From Gordonia effusa NBRC 100432 (lineage in GTDB: Bacteria; Actinomycetota; Actinomycetes; Mycobacteriales; Mycobacteriaceae): 64,000 nt of DNA. The position numbers and the translations under genes are program-made. This document shows positions 17,298 to 25,452 of this stretch, one piece after another; position 1 is the first letter of the stretch, and every line of letters starts with the position of its first letter. The notes beneath the pieces are model-generated. The model made no database searches. It was not told the origin of the DNA and saw nothing but the letters and a program-made list of their open reading frames with translations. Location: the NCBI RefSeq assembly GCF_000241305.1, contig NZ_BAEH01000105.1:62001-126000 (forward strand), given 5' to 3'.

Positions 17298-18332
17298 ATG
17301 AGAGTCGCTGTCACCGGTGCGGCCGGTTTCGTCGGGACAAACCTGGTCAACCAGTTGCTCACCGACGGACACACCGTAGTAGCCATCGATCGTGTTGCGC
17401 CCGAACCTGATTCAGCGACGTCGGCGACGTGGATACTGACAGATATCTTCGATACCGACGCGATGACCACGGCCTTCGACGGCGTAGACACCGTGTATCA
17501 CCTGGTCGCCATGATCACCCTCAAACAGCGGGACGAGTTGGCGTGGCGGGTGAACACCGAAGGGGTGGCCTCGGTGGCACGGGCGGCACTGGCCGCCGGG
17601 GTACGACGTTTTGTGCACTGCAGTTCGATCCATTCGTTTGACCAGTACACCGACAGCGGCACGGTCGACGAGACATCTGCCCGATCGGCAGACCCGGCGC
17701 TACCGGTATACGACCGGTCTAAGTGGGCCGGCGAGCAGGAATTACGAGCAGTCGTCGCCGACGGGCTCGACGCCGTCATCTGTAATCCGACTGGCGTCTA
17801 CGGACCCGTCGATCACGGCTTGTCCAGAATCAACGGAATGTTGAGTGATGCCGCACGCGGGCGCGTGCCACTGTTCGTTGACGGCACATTTGACCTCGTC
17901 GACGTCCGTGACGTGGTTCTGGGGTTGATCGCCGCGGGCGAGCGCGGAGTGACCGGCGAGAACTACCTCCTCGGCGGCGCACCCGTCCGATTATTCGACG
18001 CGATGCGACGGGTGGCAGAACTTTGCGGGCGCCCTCGGCCCCTCTTCGCCATCCCGCTGAGCGTGCTGAAGATGGTGGTCCCGTTGATCGAGCCGATCAG
18101 TCAGCTATTCGGATCGGACTTGGTGTCCAAGGCGTCGATCAGCGCGCTGGAGGCACATCCGGTGGTGGACATTTCCAAAGCGACCGCCGAACTCGGATAC
18201 CAGCCACGCTCCTCCGAGCAGACCCTCGCCGATCTGGTTGCCTTCCTGGCCGATTCGGGTCAGATCGGATCCGCCAAGCCAAAGTCCGCGCAGTCCTATG
18301 TCCCCGTCGCACCGACGTCGGCGAAGGCCTGA
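17298..18332 (+). CDS. NAD-dependent epimerase/3-beta-HSD-like short-chain dehydrogenase
   Basis: A 344-residue extended SDR. The Rossmann motif GAAGFVG is at residues 7-13, the catalytic Ser around 109-110 (HCSSIHS) and Tyr138/Lys142 in VYDRSKW. A C-terminal substrate domain (from about 195) with FDLVDVRDVV completes the fold. The nearest families are 3-beta-hydroxysteroid dehydrogenases, dihydroflavonol reductases and nucleoside-sugar epimerases; sequence alone does not separate them. GGAGG lies 11 nt upstream of the ATG. The KstR-like operator directly upstream favours a steroid or isoprenoid role, which is inference. Confidence 0.83.
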   Translation: MRVAVTGAAGFVGTNLVNQLLTDGHTVVAIDRVAPEPDSATSATWILTDIFDTDAMTTAFDGVDTVYHLVAMITLKQRDELAWRVNTEGVASVARAALAAGVRRFVHCSSIHSFDQYTDSGTVDETSARSADPALPVYDRSKWAGEQELRAVVADGLDAVICNPTGVYGPVDHGLSRINGMLSDAARGRVPLFVDGTFDLVDVRDVVLGLIAAGERGVTGENYLLGGAPVRLFDAMRRVAELCGRPRPLFAIPLSVLKMVVPLIEPISQLFGSDLVSKASISALEAHPVVDISKATAELGYQPRSSEQTLADLVAFLADSGQIGSAKPKSAQSYVPVAPTSAKA

Positions 18333-18355
18333 ATTCGGCCCTCGGATAAAGCTCG

Positions 18356-20746
18356 CTACTTACCGAATCCGGCCTCGCGCAACGCCTGCGCCATCGATCC
18401 CGACGGCGGACGGACGCCGCCGCGGTCACCGCGAGACTGGTTGTTTCCCCGGGGATTTCGGCCCCGGCCGCTGTCGCCACGACCGTTAGCGTTGCCACGG
18501 CGTTGATCTTTCGATTCCGCACGATCGCCGCTGCGAGACTGCCGTCGGCTATCTCCGCCCACTTCGTCGTTCAGGCGCAAGGAAAGTCCGATGCGTTGAC
18601 GATCGACATCGACCTGGATCACCTTTACCCGAACGACTTGCCCCGACCGCACCACCGCGTGTGGATCGGAGATGAACCGATCAGCCATCGCCGACACGTG
18701 GACGAGTCCGTCCTGGTGCACCCCGACATCGACGAACGCGCCAAACGCGGCGACATTGGTGACGACACCCTCGAGGACCATTCCGGGTTTCAGATCCGAC
18801 ACTTTCTCAACCCCGGCAGCGAAGGTCGCGGTCGCGAATGCCGGACGCGGGTCGCGGCCGGGTTTCTCTAGTTCGGCCAAGATGTCGGTGATCGTCGGGA
18901 TGCCGAAACGATCATCGGCGAAGTCGCTGGGCCGCAACGATTTCAGCGTCCGAGAGTCGCCGATGAGTCCGGTGAGTGTCGATCCGGAATGATCGAGGAT
19001 ACGTCGGACCACCGGATACGCCTCCGGATGCACGCCGGAGGAGTCCAGCGGATCGTCGCCATCACGAATCCGCAAGAAGCCGGCGCATTGTTCGAAAGCC
19101 TTGGGGCCGAGGCGCGGAACGTTGAGGAGGTCTTGGCGACTCCGGAAAGCACCCACGCTGTCCCGGTAGGTGACAATGGCTGAGGCAAGGGTGGAGGTTA
19201 CCCCAGATACCCTCGCCAGCAATGGGATTGACGCGGTATTCAAGTCGACACCGACCGAGTTCACCGCATCCTCGACGACGGCGTCGAGACTACGAGCGAG
19301 AGTTCCCGGAGTGATGTCGTGTTGATACTGCCCCACCCCGATTGACTTGGGATCGATCTTGACGAGTTCGGCGAGCGGATCTTGCAGACGACGTGCGATC
19401 GAGACCGCGCCGCGTAACGAGACATCCATGTCCGGCAGCTCCTGAGAGGCGTATTCGGACGCCGAATAGACCGAGGCGCCGGCTTCACTTACCACGGCTT
19501 TCGCCGGTGCACCGGCACCCGCCTTTGCCAACTCAGCGATGAGTTCTGTTGCCAGAGCATCTGTTTCCCGCGAAGCCGTCCCGTTTCCGATCGCGACGAG
19601 CTGCACCTTATGCCGGGAAACCAGTTGGGCGAGCGCCGCTTTCGACTTGGCCCACTGATTCTGCGGCTGGTGCGGATAGATCACGGCGGTGTCGAGAACC
19701 TTGCCGGTGTCATCAACGACCGCGACCTTGACTCCGGTCCGAAATCCCGGATCCAGCCCCAGGGTGGTGCGGGTTCCAGCCGGTGCGGCGAGTAACAAAT
19801 CCTTGAGATTAGTCGCGAATACCGCCGCGGCTTCCTCTTCCGCGCGCTGGCGTAGTTTCATCCGGGCATCGACGGTGGCCATGATCATCAGCTTGGTCCG
19901 CCACGCCCACCGTGCGGTATCGGTCAGCCACTTCGTCGCCGGTCCCTCACGCGACGCGTCGATCCCCAGGGTGGCGCAGACCCGGGCCTGGTATGCCTCG
20001 TCTTCGCCGCCGTCGAAGCTGACGGACAGCGCTTCCTCTTTCTCGCCGCGCAGCACCGCCAACACTCGGTGCGATGGCATCGTCTCAAGCGACTCCGAGT
20101 AGTCGAAGTAGTCGCGGAACTTCTGTGCGGCAGCCGTATTCGCGACCTGTTCGGATCGCGCGGCCGTGCGCAGCAAAGCCTCGTTCCAGAACTTCTCGCG
20201 GATCGCGCCGACCAACTCGGCATCCTCCGCGGCGCGCTCGATCAGGATCTGTCGCGCGCCGTCCAGAGCGGCTGCGCTGTCGACCACACCGTTGGCGACG
20301 AACTCCTGTGCGCTGGCCGTCGGGTCAAGGGACGGGTCGCCCAATAGCCGATCCGCGAGCGGTTCGAGACCCGCCTCGCGAGCGATTTGCGCTTTGGTCC
20401 GACGCTTCGGCTTATACGGCAGGTAGATATCCTCGACACGCGACTTCGTCTCAGCCGCAAGAAGATCCGATCGCAACTGATCAGTGAGCTTGCCCTGTTC
20501 CTCGATCGAGGCGATGACTGCGTCCCGTCGCTCGTCGAGTTCCCGCAGGTACCGTAGTCGTTCTTCGAGGGTGCGCAACTGTGCGTCGTCGAGGCCGCCG
20601 GTGGCCTCTTTGCGATACCGTGCGACGAACGGCACCGTGGAGCCGTCGTCGAGAAGTTGCACGGCCGCGGCCACCTGACGCTCGGCAACCGATAGTTCGT
20701 CGGCAAGACGGGCAACAACAGACTTCGCGGGAGCGCTCGAATTCAC
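18356..20746 (-). CDS. tex: Tex-family RNA-binding transcription accessory protein
   Basis: A 796-residue Tex protein. The N-terminal helical region has VPFVARYRKEATGGLDD (residues about 38-54) and YLPYKPKRRTKAQIAREAGLEP (YLPYKPKRR core). A YqgF/RNase H-like domain follows (TLGLDPGFRTGVKVAVVD), then two helix-hairpin-helix motifs (GVDLNTAS region, LNVPRLGPKAFEQCAGFLRI core) and an S1 domain (GMVLEGVVTNVAAFGAFVDVG) before a Gly/Arg/Ser/Asn-rich disordered tail. Tex acts on RNA polymerase complexes and nucleic acid. GTG at 20746 is chosen; upstream in-frame sequence to 20854 lacks family similarity. Confidence 0.93.
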   Translation of the reverse strand: MNSSAPAKSVVARLADELSVAERQVAAAVQLLDDGSTVPFVARYRKEATGGLDDAQLRTLEERLRYLRELDERRDAVIASIEEQGKLTDQLRSDLLAAETKSRVEDIYLPYKPKRRTKAQIAREAGLEPLADRLLGDPSLDPTASAQEFVANGVVDSAAALDGARQILIERAAEDAELVGAIREKFWNEALLRTAARSEQVANTAAAQKFRDYFDYSESLETMPSHRVLAVLRGEKEEALSVSFDGGEDEAYQARVCATLGIDASREGPATKWLTDTARWAWRTKLMIMATVDARMKLRQRAEEEAAAVFATNLKDLLLAAPAGTRTTLGLDPGFRTGVKVAVVDDTGKVLDTAVIYPHQPQNQWAKSKAALAQLVSRHKVQLVAIGNGTASRETDALATELIAELAKAGAGAPAKAVVSEAGASVYSASEYASQELPDMDVSLRGAVSIARRLQDPLAELVKIDPKSIGVGQYQHDITPGTLARSLDAVVEDAVNSVGVDLNTASIPLLARVSGVTSTLASAIVTYRDSVGAFRSRQDLLNVPRLGPKAFEQCAGFLRIRDGDDPLDSSGVHPEAYPVVRRILDHSGSTLTGLIGDSRTLKSLRPSDFADDRFGIPTITDILAELEKPGRDPRPAFATATFAAGVEKVSDLKPGMVLEGVVTNVAAFGAFVDVGVHQDGLVHVSAMADRFISDPHAVVRSGQVVRVKVIQVDVDRQRIGLSLRLNDEVGGDSRRQSRSGDRAESKDQRRGNANGRGDSGRGRNPRGNNQSRGDRGGVRPPSGSMAQALREAGFGK

Positions 20747-20889
20747 CCGGACGACCCTACCGAACACCACCGTTTCGTCCACCAACCGGTCGCCGGCGAG
20801 TGTCGAGCCGCGGTGAGCGCCACCTGCTCTGAGCGCCCGGCGGTGGCCGGTCACGGTGCGCCAGAGCCGAATTCGACGCTGACGGAAGC

Positions 20890-21705
20890 CTAAACCGAGC
20901 GCGAGAACTCAGACGCTCGCCGTATCTGGTCGGCGCTGAGGGCAACTCCGGTGTATCGCTCGAATTGTCGGGCCGCCTGTAATGCGACCACTTCGGCCCC
21001 GGTGATTGTCGGTTTGCCCGCGGCGCGGGCAGCCTGGATGAACGGCGTGTCGGCCGGGAACGCGACGACGTCGAAGGCGACCGTCGACGCAGCCACCTGC
21101 TCGGCGGAGAATGCCAATGCGTTCTCATCAGCCCCGGCCATTCCCAGTGGTGTGACGTTGACCAGGATGGCCGGACCGGGCGCGGGTTCGGCGACGACAT
21201 GTCGATAGCCGTATTTGGCGGCCAGAGCGCCTCCGGCTTCGACATTGCGCGCGATCACCGTCACATCGTCGAAGCCAGCGCCCCGGAACGCCGCGACGAC
21301 TGCCTTGGCCATCCCACCCGAACCGCGTACGAAAACCGGTAGGGCCGGATCGAGCTGATGCGCGGCGATCAACGCCGCGATCGCCTCGTAGTCGGTATTC
21401 GATGCCACCAGCCGCCCGTCTTCGTTGACGATCGTATTCACCGATTCGATTGCCGCTGCGGATTCTTCGATCTCATCGACCAGCGGTATGACCGCTTCCT
21501 TGAATGGCATCGAGACCGAACAACCCCGGATACCCAACGCCCGCACGCCGCTGATCGCGGCGGCGATATCGGCGGTGCTGAATGCCTTGTAGATCATGTT
21601 CACGCCGAGCTCGTCGTACAGATAGTTGTGAAAACGGGTTCCGATATTCGACGGCCGCCCGGACAGCGAGATACAGAGCAACATGTCTTTGTTCAGTATG
21701 GGCAT
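20890..21705 (-). CDS. Shikimate dehydrogenase-like protein, HI0607 (SDH-L) type
   Basis: A 271-residue NADP-dependent dehydrogenase-like protein. It departs from canonical AroE (SLSPxxHN) and instead has CISLSGRPSNIGTRFHNYLYD, then GIRGCSVSMPFKEAV with the catalytic Lys, SNTDYEA with the catalytic Asp, and a glycine-rich RGSGGMAKAVVAAF nucleotide loop. This motif set is that of the Haemophilus HI0607 shikimate dehydrogenase-like group, whose members show only weak shikimate activity. It is therefore probably not the main AroE. It stands alone on the minus strand between tex and mug. Confidence 0.85.
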   Translation of the reverse strand: MPILNKDMLLCISLSGRPSNIGTRFHNYLYDELGVNMIYKAFSTADIAAAISGVRALGIRGCSVSMPFKEAVIPLVDEIEESAAAIESVNTIVNEDGRLVASNTDYEAIAALIAAHQLDPALPVFVRGSGGMAKAVVAAFRGAGFDDVTVIARNVEAGGALAAKYGYRHVVAEPAPGPAILVNVTPLGMAGADENALAFSAEQVAASTVAFDVVAFPADTPFIQAARAAGKPTITGAEVVALQAARQFERYTGVALSADQIRRASEFSRSV

Positions 21706-21739
21706 GGTCGTAATGCTAGGGCCTCGTCAGCGCGGTGAG

Positions 21740-22318
21740 TCAGAACAGCGATATGCCCGCCGCTCGCGCCGCGGCGCTGTAGGCGGCCGCCAGCGAATCA
21801 ACCGTCTCATGCGCATTCAGTCCGCTGGGGTTGGGCACGACCCATACCTGTGTGTTCGCCGCGTCACCCAATCGCGACTCTTGCCGCCCGGCTTGTGCGG
21901 CACGCTGACCGAACGCGGTCCGATAGGCGGTAATCCCTGCTATCGCAACGACATTCGGGCAGACTCGCTCGACGGTACGGACGAGTCGACGTCCACCTTC
22001 GCGAAGCTCGTCGGCGCTCAAGTCAGACGCCTTTGCTGATGCCCGTTCGACGACATTCGTGATACCGATGCCGCGCTCCAGCAGGTGATCCCGGTCGGCG
22101 GCGCTCATCCCCTCTGACGCGTCGATCAGAGTCCGGGTGATCCCGGCGCGAAACAATGCGGGATAGAAGCGATTACCCGGTCGGGCGAAGTGTGCGCCGG
22201 TCGCGGCGGTCCACAGCCCCGGATTGATGCCTACGAAAAGCAGTTTGCACGCCGGACCGATCAAGTCATCGACGCTGCGGCCGGCGAATGACGCGAGCTC
22301 GTCGCGTGTGAACCCCAT
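21740..22318 (-). CDS. mug: G/U mismatch-specific DNA glycosylase (Mug type)
   Basis: A 192-residue member of the uracil-DNA glycosylase superfamily, Mug branch. KLLFVGINPGLW (residues about 25-36) is the active-site motif with the catalytic Asn, HFARPGNRFYPAL follows, and VVPNPSGLNAHET near the C-terminus is the second motif. It removes uracil or ethenocytosine opposite G. The ATG at 22318 lies 5 nt after the stop of the VOC gene; a weak ribosome-binding site suggests coupling. An in-frame extension to 22384 overlaps the VOC gene and is not favoured. Confidence 0.9.
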   Translation of the reverse strand: MGFTRDELASFAGRSVDDLIGPACKLLFVGINPGLWTAATGAHFARPGNRFYPALFRAGITRTLIDASEGMSAADRDHLLERGIGITNVVERASAKASDLSADELREGGRRLVRTVERVCPNVVAIAGITAYRTAFGQRAAQAGRQESRLGDAANTQVWVVPNPSGLNAHETVDSLAAAYSAAARAAGISLF

Positions 22319-22323
22319 CGCTA

Positions 22324-22677
22324 TCAGTTGTCGTGCTGCGCCACGCAGAACTGATTGCCGTCGGGATCGGCAAGAATCGTCCAACCGAACCCGGACATCT
22401 CATGATCGGCGACACGAGTCGCGCCCGCCGTCAGCAACTGCTCAACTGTCGCGGTGCGATTCGGTGCGACGAAGTCGAGGTGGATGCGGTTCTTTCCCGG
22501 TGTCGGGTCAGGAGTCTTTTGGAACGCGAGTAGCGGTCCTTCGCCCGCCACTTTGACGGTGACGAACCATCCGTCGTTCTCCGCGAGGATCGTTCCACCG
22601 GTCTGCTCGGCCCACCATCGTGCCAGCGGCAGCGGATCGGTGGTGTCGACGGTGATCATGGCTACCGAAAGAGTCAT
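22324..22677 (-). CDS. VOC superfamily (glyoxalase-like) protein
   Basis: A 117-residue single vicinal-oxygen-chelate module. It opens MITVDTTDPLPLARWWAEQTGG and ends with WTILADPDGNQFCVAQ, which are the typical first strand-helix and last strand of glyoxalase/bleomycin-resistance folds, with NRIHLDFVA supplying a likely His metal ligand. Such proteins work as dimers; no substrate can be read from the sequence. It is followed by mug after 5 nt and preceded by a hypothetical gene 10 nt upstream, making a three-gene run. Confidence 0.85.
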   Translation of the reverse strand: MTLSVAMITVDTTDPLPLARWWAEQTGGTILAENDGWFVTVKVAGEGPLLAFQKTPDPTPGKNRIHLDFVAPNRTATVEQLLTAGATRVADHEMSGFGWTILADPDGNQFCVAQHDN

Positions 22678-22687
22678 GGGTCCAACA

Positions 22688-23185
22688 CTATCGGCGGGGT
22701 GAGGGCCACACGACCGTTACCGACTCCCCGATTCGTGCCTCATGCCAGCGTCGGGAAAATTCGTCATACCGCGCGTAAATGGAAGTCAGCAGCCGCGGGT
22801 CGATGTCGTTGTCGCGAGCTGTACCCGGCCACGTCGGATCTTTCTCAGCAAGGCCTCGCTCGACCTCCCACAGCGGAACGGTCACGCCCGCGAGTTTCTC
22901 CGAAAGTGCCATATCGGCTCGGTCTTGCGCGGTGACCGCTTGACGACGCGGCCTCTTGCGGTCGCGTGTCTCCCTCGGCCAGAACAGCCCGTCATCGGAT
23001 CCCGTTGCGAGCCTTCCGAATACAGCGCCGCGCAGTCCGGCTTCCAGTTCGACGAACAGGTGCGCGGCGTCATGGGGTACGCACTTGTGAAAACCCGGAC
23101 CAACACGCGGCGCGAGAGCCGGCGACACCGACCGTTCGATAGTCACCTCGTAGCGTCGATCCAACTTGGTGAAAGTCACGTCCAT
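22688..23185 (-). CDS. Conserved hypothetical protein
   Basis: A 165-residue cytosolic protein without a recognised family. It has a basic-acidic mixed composition, FHKCVPHDAAHLFVELEAGL near residues 32-51 and a C-terminal YDEFSRRWHEARIGESVTVVW segment. The CVPHD(A)xH pattern recurs in actinobacterial hypothetical proteins as I remember them. ATG at 23185. It heads a minus-strand run with the VOC and mug genes (10 and 5 nt spacing), so they are probably co-transcribed. Confidence 0.7.
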   Translation of the reverse strand: MDVTFTKLDRRYEVTIERSVSPALAPRVGPGFHKCVPHDAAHLFVELEAGLRGAVFGRLATGSDDGLFWPRETRDRKRPRRQAVTAQDRADMALSEKLAGVTVPLWEVERGLAEKDPTWPGTARDNDIDPRLLTSIYARYDEFSRRWHEARIGESVTVVWPSPRR

Positions 23186-23240
23186 TGATCGAGGTTCTCG
23201 AATGTCACCCGCGTCGTCAACCGAGTTTTATGTTCGTCGA

Positions 23241-23762
23241 TCAGCGTGAACTCGCGTCGGGTATCCGCCGCGGGCACGGCAGCCCCGGGAGCGTCGCACG
23301 CTCAAAATGCCACCATTCGTTGTCGAAGGTGCGACACAACCCCCACCGTCGACCGTTGACCTGAAGCCAGGCCGCACCGGCGTGCGGGCCGACGTCGATG
23401 GCGTCTCCGGTGACATGGGTCGATTCATTGGGCGGCAGCACCCAGCGCCGGGCCGCCCCTGGACTTCCGTATCTCGCGATGCCATCTCGCCACAACGCGC
23501 GTTGTTCACTCACCGAACGCTTGCCCGACGTGATCCACATCGTCACGCCTTGTCGTCGAGCTTCGTTATGTGCCCGCGTATAGGCACGAGCCAGCGTCGG
23601 GGTGAGGCCAGCAGTCCCCGGCGCGAGCCTGGTGTCGACCTGTTGTAAGCGCGTGGCTGACGGTTCGGCAAGCGCCGAAGGCGATCCGACGACAACTCCC
23701 ATCGCCGACAAGAGGACTATCCCGAGGCCGATCGCGCGGCGCCGAACTCGATGCGTACTCAC
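23241..23762 (-). CDS. Secreted M15-family D-Ala-D-Ala carboxypeptidase-like peptidase
   Basis: A 173-residue exported zinc peptidase of the VanY/M15 type. A signal peptide covers about residues 1-32 (VRRRAIGLGIVLLSAMGVVVG, ending SALAEP). Zinc ligands are visible as STHVTGDAID (His116, Asp123) and EWWHFE (His152), with TSGKRSVSEQRALW upstream. These enzymes trim peptidoglycan stem peptides. GTG at 23762 gives a sensible signal peptide; a TTG at 23786 is an alternative. The gene is about 60 nt from both neighbours' ends and starts, so it is likely single. Confidence 0.88.
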   Translation of the reverse strand: MSTHRVRRRAIGLGIVLLSAMGVVVGSPSALAEPSATRLQQVDTRLAPGTAGLTPTLARAYTRAHNEARRQGVTMWITSGKRSVSEQRALWRDGIARYGSPGAARRWVLPPNESTHVTGDAIDVGPHAGAAWLQVNGRRWGLCRTFDNEWWHFERATLPGLPCPRRIPDASSR

Positions 23763-23823
23763 CCGTCGAGTATGCCGGTACAACACGTGCCGACGTCGAG
23801 GTCCAGGTGAATCGGACCGATAG

Positions 23824-25206
23824 CTACGCCTCTCCCCGGCGTATCAATCGGCCGTGCGGTGTCGCAAAATCGACCTTGCGCCCGCGCACCCAGGTGCCCG
23901 AGACCACGCCGGCCAGGGCCCGGCCGTCATACGGTGAAATCTGGTTGCGGTGATGAAGTTCGCGGACGTCGACGATCTGCCCCTCGTCCGGCGCGAAGAT
24001 GGCGAAATCGGCATCGCAGCCGAGAGCGATGCGGCCTTTACGTGTCATACCGGCGAGCTGCGCCGGCTTCACCGCCATCCACTCCACTACCTGTTCCAAC
24101 GAGATGCCACGCTTACGGGCCTCGGTCCAAATCAGCGACAGACCGAGTTGCAGTGATGCCACGCCACCCCAGGCCACACCGAAGTCTCCGTTTTCCACAT
24201 CTTTAAGATCGATCGTTGACGGTGAGTGGTCGGAGACGATGCAGTCGATGGTCCCATCGAGTAGGCCCTTCCACAGCAATTCTCGGTTGGACGCTTCACG
24301 AATCGGCGGACAACATTTGAAAGCCGTTGCGCCATTGGGGATCTCCTCGGCGAGAAGGGTCAGATAATGCGGGCAGGTCTCGACCGTCAGCTTGACTCCG
24401 TCGCGCCTGGCCGATGCGATCATCGGCAACGCGTCCGATGACGATAGATGAAGAATGTGTGCGCGGACGCCGGTCCAGCGGGCACGTTCGATGACCTCGG
24501 CGATGGCCACGTTCTCCGCACCTCGCGGGCGCGATGCCAGAAAACGGGCGTATTGATCGCCCTCGGCATGCGGCGCACGGTCGATCGCGCGTGAATCCTC
24601 GGCGTGCACGATCATCAGCGAATCGAACGACGCCAACTCGGCCATGTCCTCCTCCATCTCATCGGCGGTGAGATGCGGAAATTCGTCGACCCCCGAGTGC
24701 AGCAGGAAACATTTGAATCCGAAGACGCCATCGTCGTGCAACTGCCGCAGGTCGCCTTTGTTCCCCGGAATGGCCCCACCCCAAAAGCCGACGTCGATAT
24801 GGGACTTCGTCTGTGCCGCCGCACGTTTGAGCGCCAGCGCCTCGGCATTGACAGTCGGTGGAATCGAGTTGAGCGGCATGTCGATCAACGTGGTGACCCC
24901 ACCTGCCGCGGCTGCCCGGGTCGCGGAGTCGAAACCCTCCCATTCGGTACGCCCAGGTTCGTTGACGTGGACATGCGTGTCCACCAGACCGGGAATCATT
25001 ACCTGGGAATCGTCGAGTTCGATGACATCATCGGCAGACAGATTGTTTCCGAGGGGCTCGATGGCGACGACTCGTCCGGCACGGATTCCGATCTCCCGCG
25101 CGACGATGCCGGCCGTCGTCAAGATGCGGCTGCCACGAACAACCAGGTCGTAGTTGGCGGAGCCGGCGGCAGCAGCGTCGCCTAGCTGGTCTCGGGTGTC
25201 ACTCAT
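23824..25206 (-). CDS. allB: Allantoinase
   Basis: A 460-residue cyclic amidohydrolase that opens allantoin to allantoate. Metal ligands of the amidohydrolase barrel are all visible: His78/His80 in THVHVNEPG, carboxylated Lys165 in FGFKCFLLHSG, His201 in IVHAED, His253 in ILHLSS and Asp326 in VSDHSPS. HVNEPGRTEWEGF is characteristic of allantoinases rather than dihydroorotase. ATG at 25206 with GGAG about 10 nt upstream. It is divergent from the NCS1 permease, sharing a 246-nt control region with palindromes that also occur upstream of the ureidoglycine genes. Confidence 0.95.
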   Translation of the reverse strand: MSDTRDQLGDAAAAGSANYDLVVRGSRILTTAGIVAREIGIRAGRVVAIEPLGNNLSADDVIELDDSQVMIPGLVDTHVHVNEPGRTEWEGFDSATRAAAAGGVTTLIDMPLNSIPPTVNAEALALKRAAAQTKSHIDVGFWGGAIPGNKGDLRQLHDDGVFGFKCFLLHSGVDEFPHLTADEMEEDMAELASFDSLMIVHAEDSRAIDRAPHAEGDQYARFLASRPRGAENVAIAEVIERARWTGVRAHILHLSSSDALPMIASARRDGVKLTVETCPHYLTLLAEEIPNGATAFKCCPPIREASNRELLWKGLLDGTIDCIVSDHSPSTIDLKDVENGDFGVAWGGVASLQLGLSLIWTEARKRGISLEQVVEWMAVKPAQLAGMTRKGRIALGCDADFAIFAPDEGQIVDVRELHHRNQISPYDGRALAGVVSGTWVRGRKVDFATPHGRLIRRGEA

Positions 25207-25312
25207 CGGCTCACTGCTCCTTCGTCGGCTCCCATAATGCGGAAGCGTAGTTCCCCGATGCGAGAAGAGTATGGATAGCTCCGGATCGCTGTCAACGCAA
25301 CGACTTCCACTT

Positions 25313-25332
25313 TATGGTCTCAAATTTCCATA
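25313..25332. promoter_or_regulatory. Candidate IclR/AllR operator A
   Basis: TATGG-N10-CCATA in the allB/permease divergent region. The same inverted repeat with identical spacing occurs at 29966-29985 in the iclR/DUF6986 intergenic region. Assignment to the local IclR regulator is inference. Confidence 0.55.
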
Positions 25333-25398
25333 ATACGAGAACACTTGACAGTTGGTCGGGTAATAGTGGTTACTTGGAACCAGAACATCGGAATGAAT

Positions 25399-25415
25399 AT
25401 TCCACTATATGGAAT
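25399..25415. promoter_or_regulatory. Candidate IclR/AllR operator B
   Basis: ATTCCA-CTATA-TGGAAT, a 17-bp element with perfect 6-bp arms, 38 nt upstream of the permease start. Its core TCCACTATATGGAA is repeated exactly (reverse orientation) at 29979-29992. Confidence 0.6.
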
Positions 25416-25452
25416 AACCGAGGCCCGCGGGCCGATCAACGAAAGACGGCCC

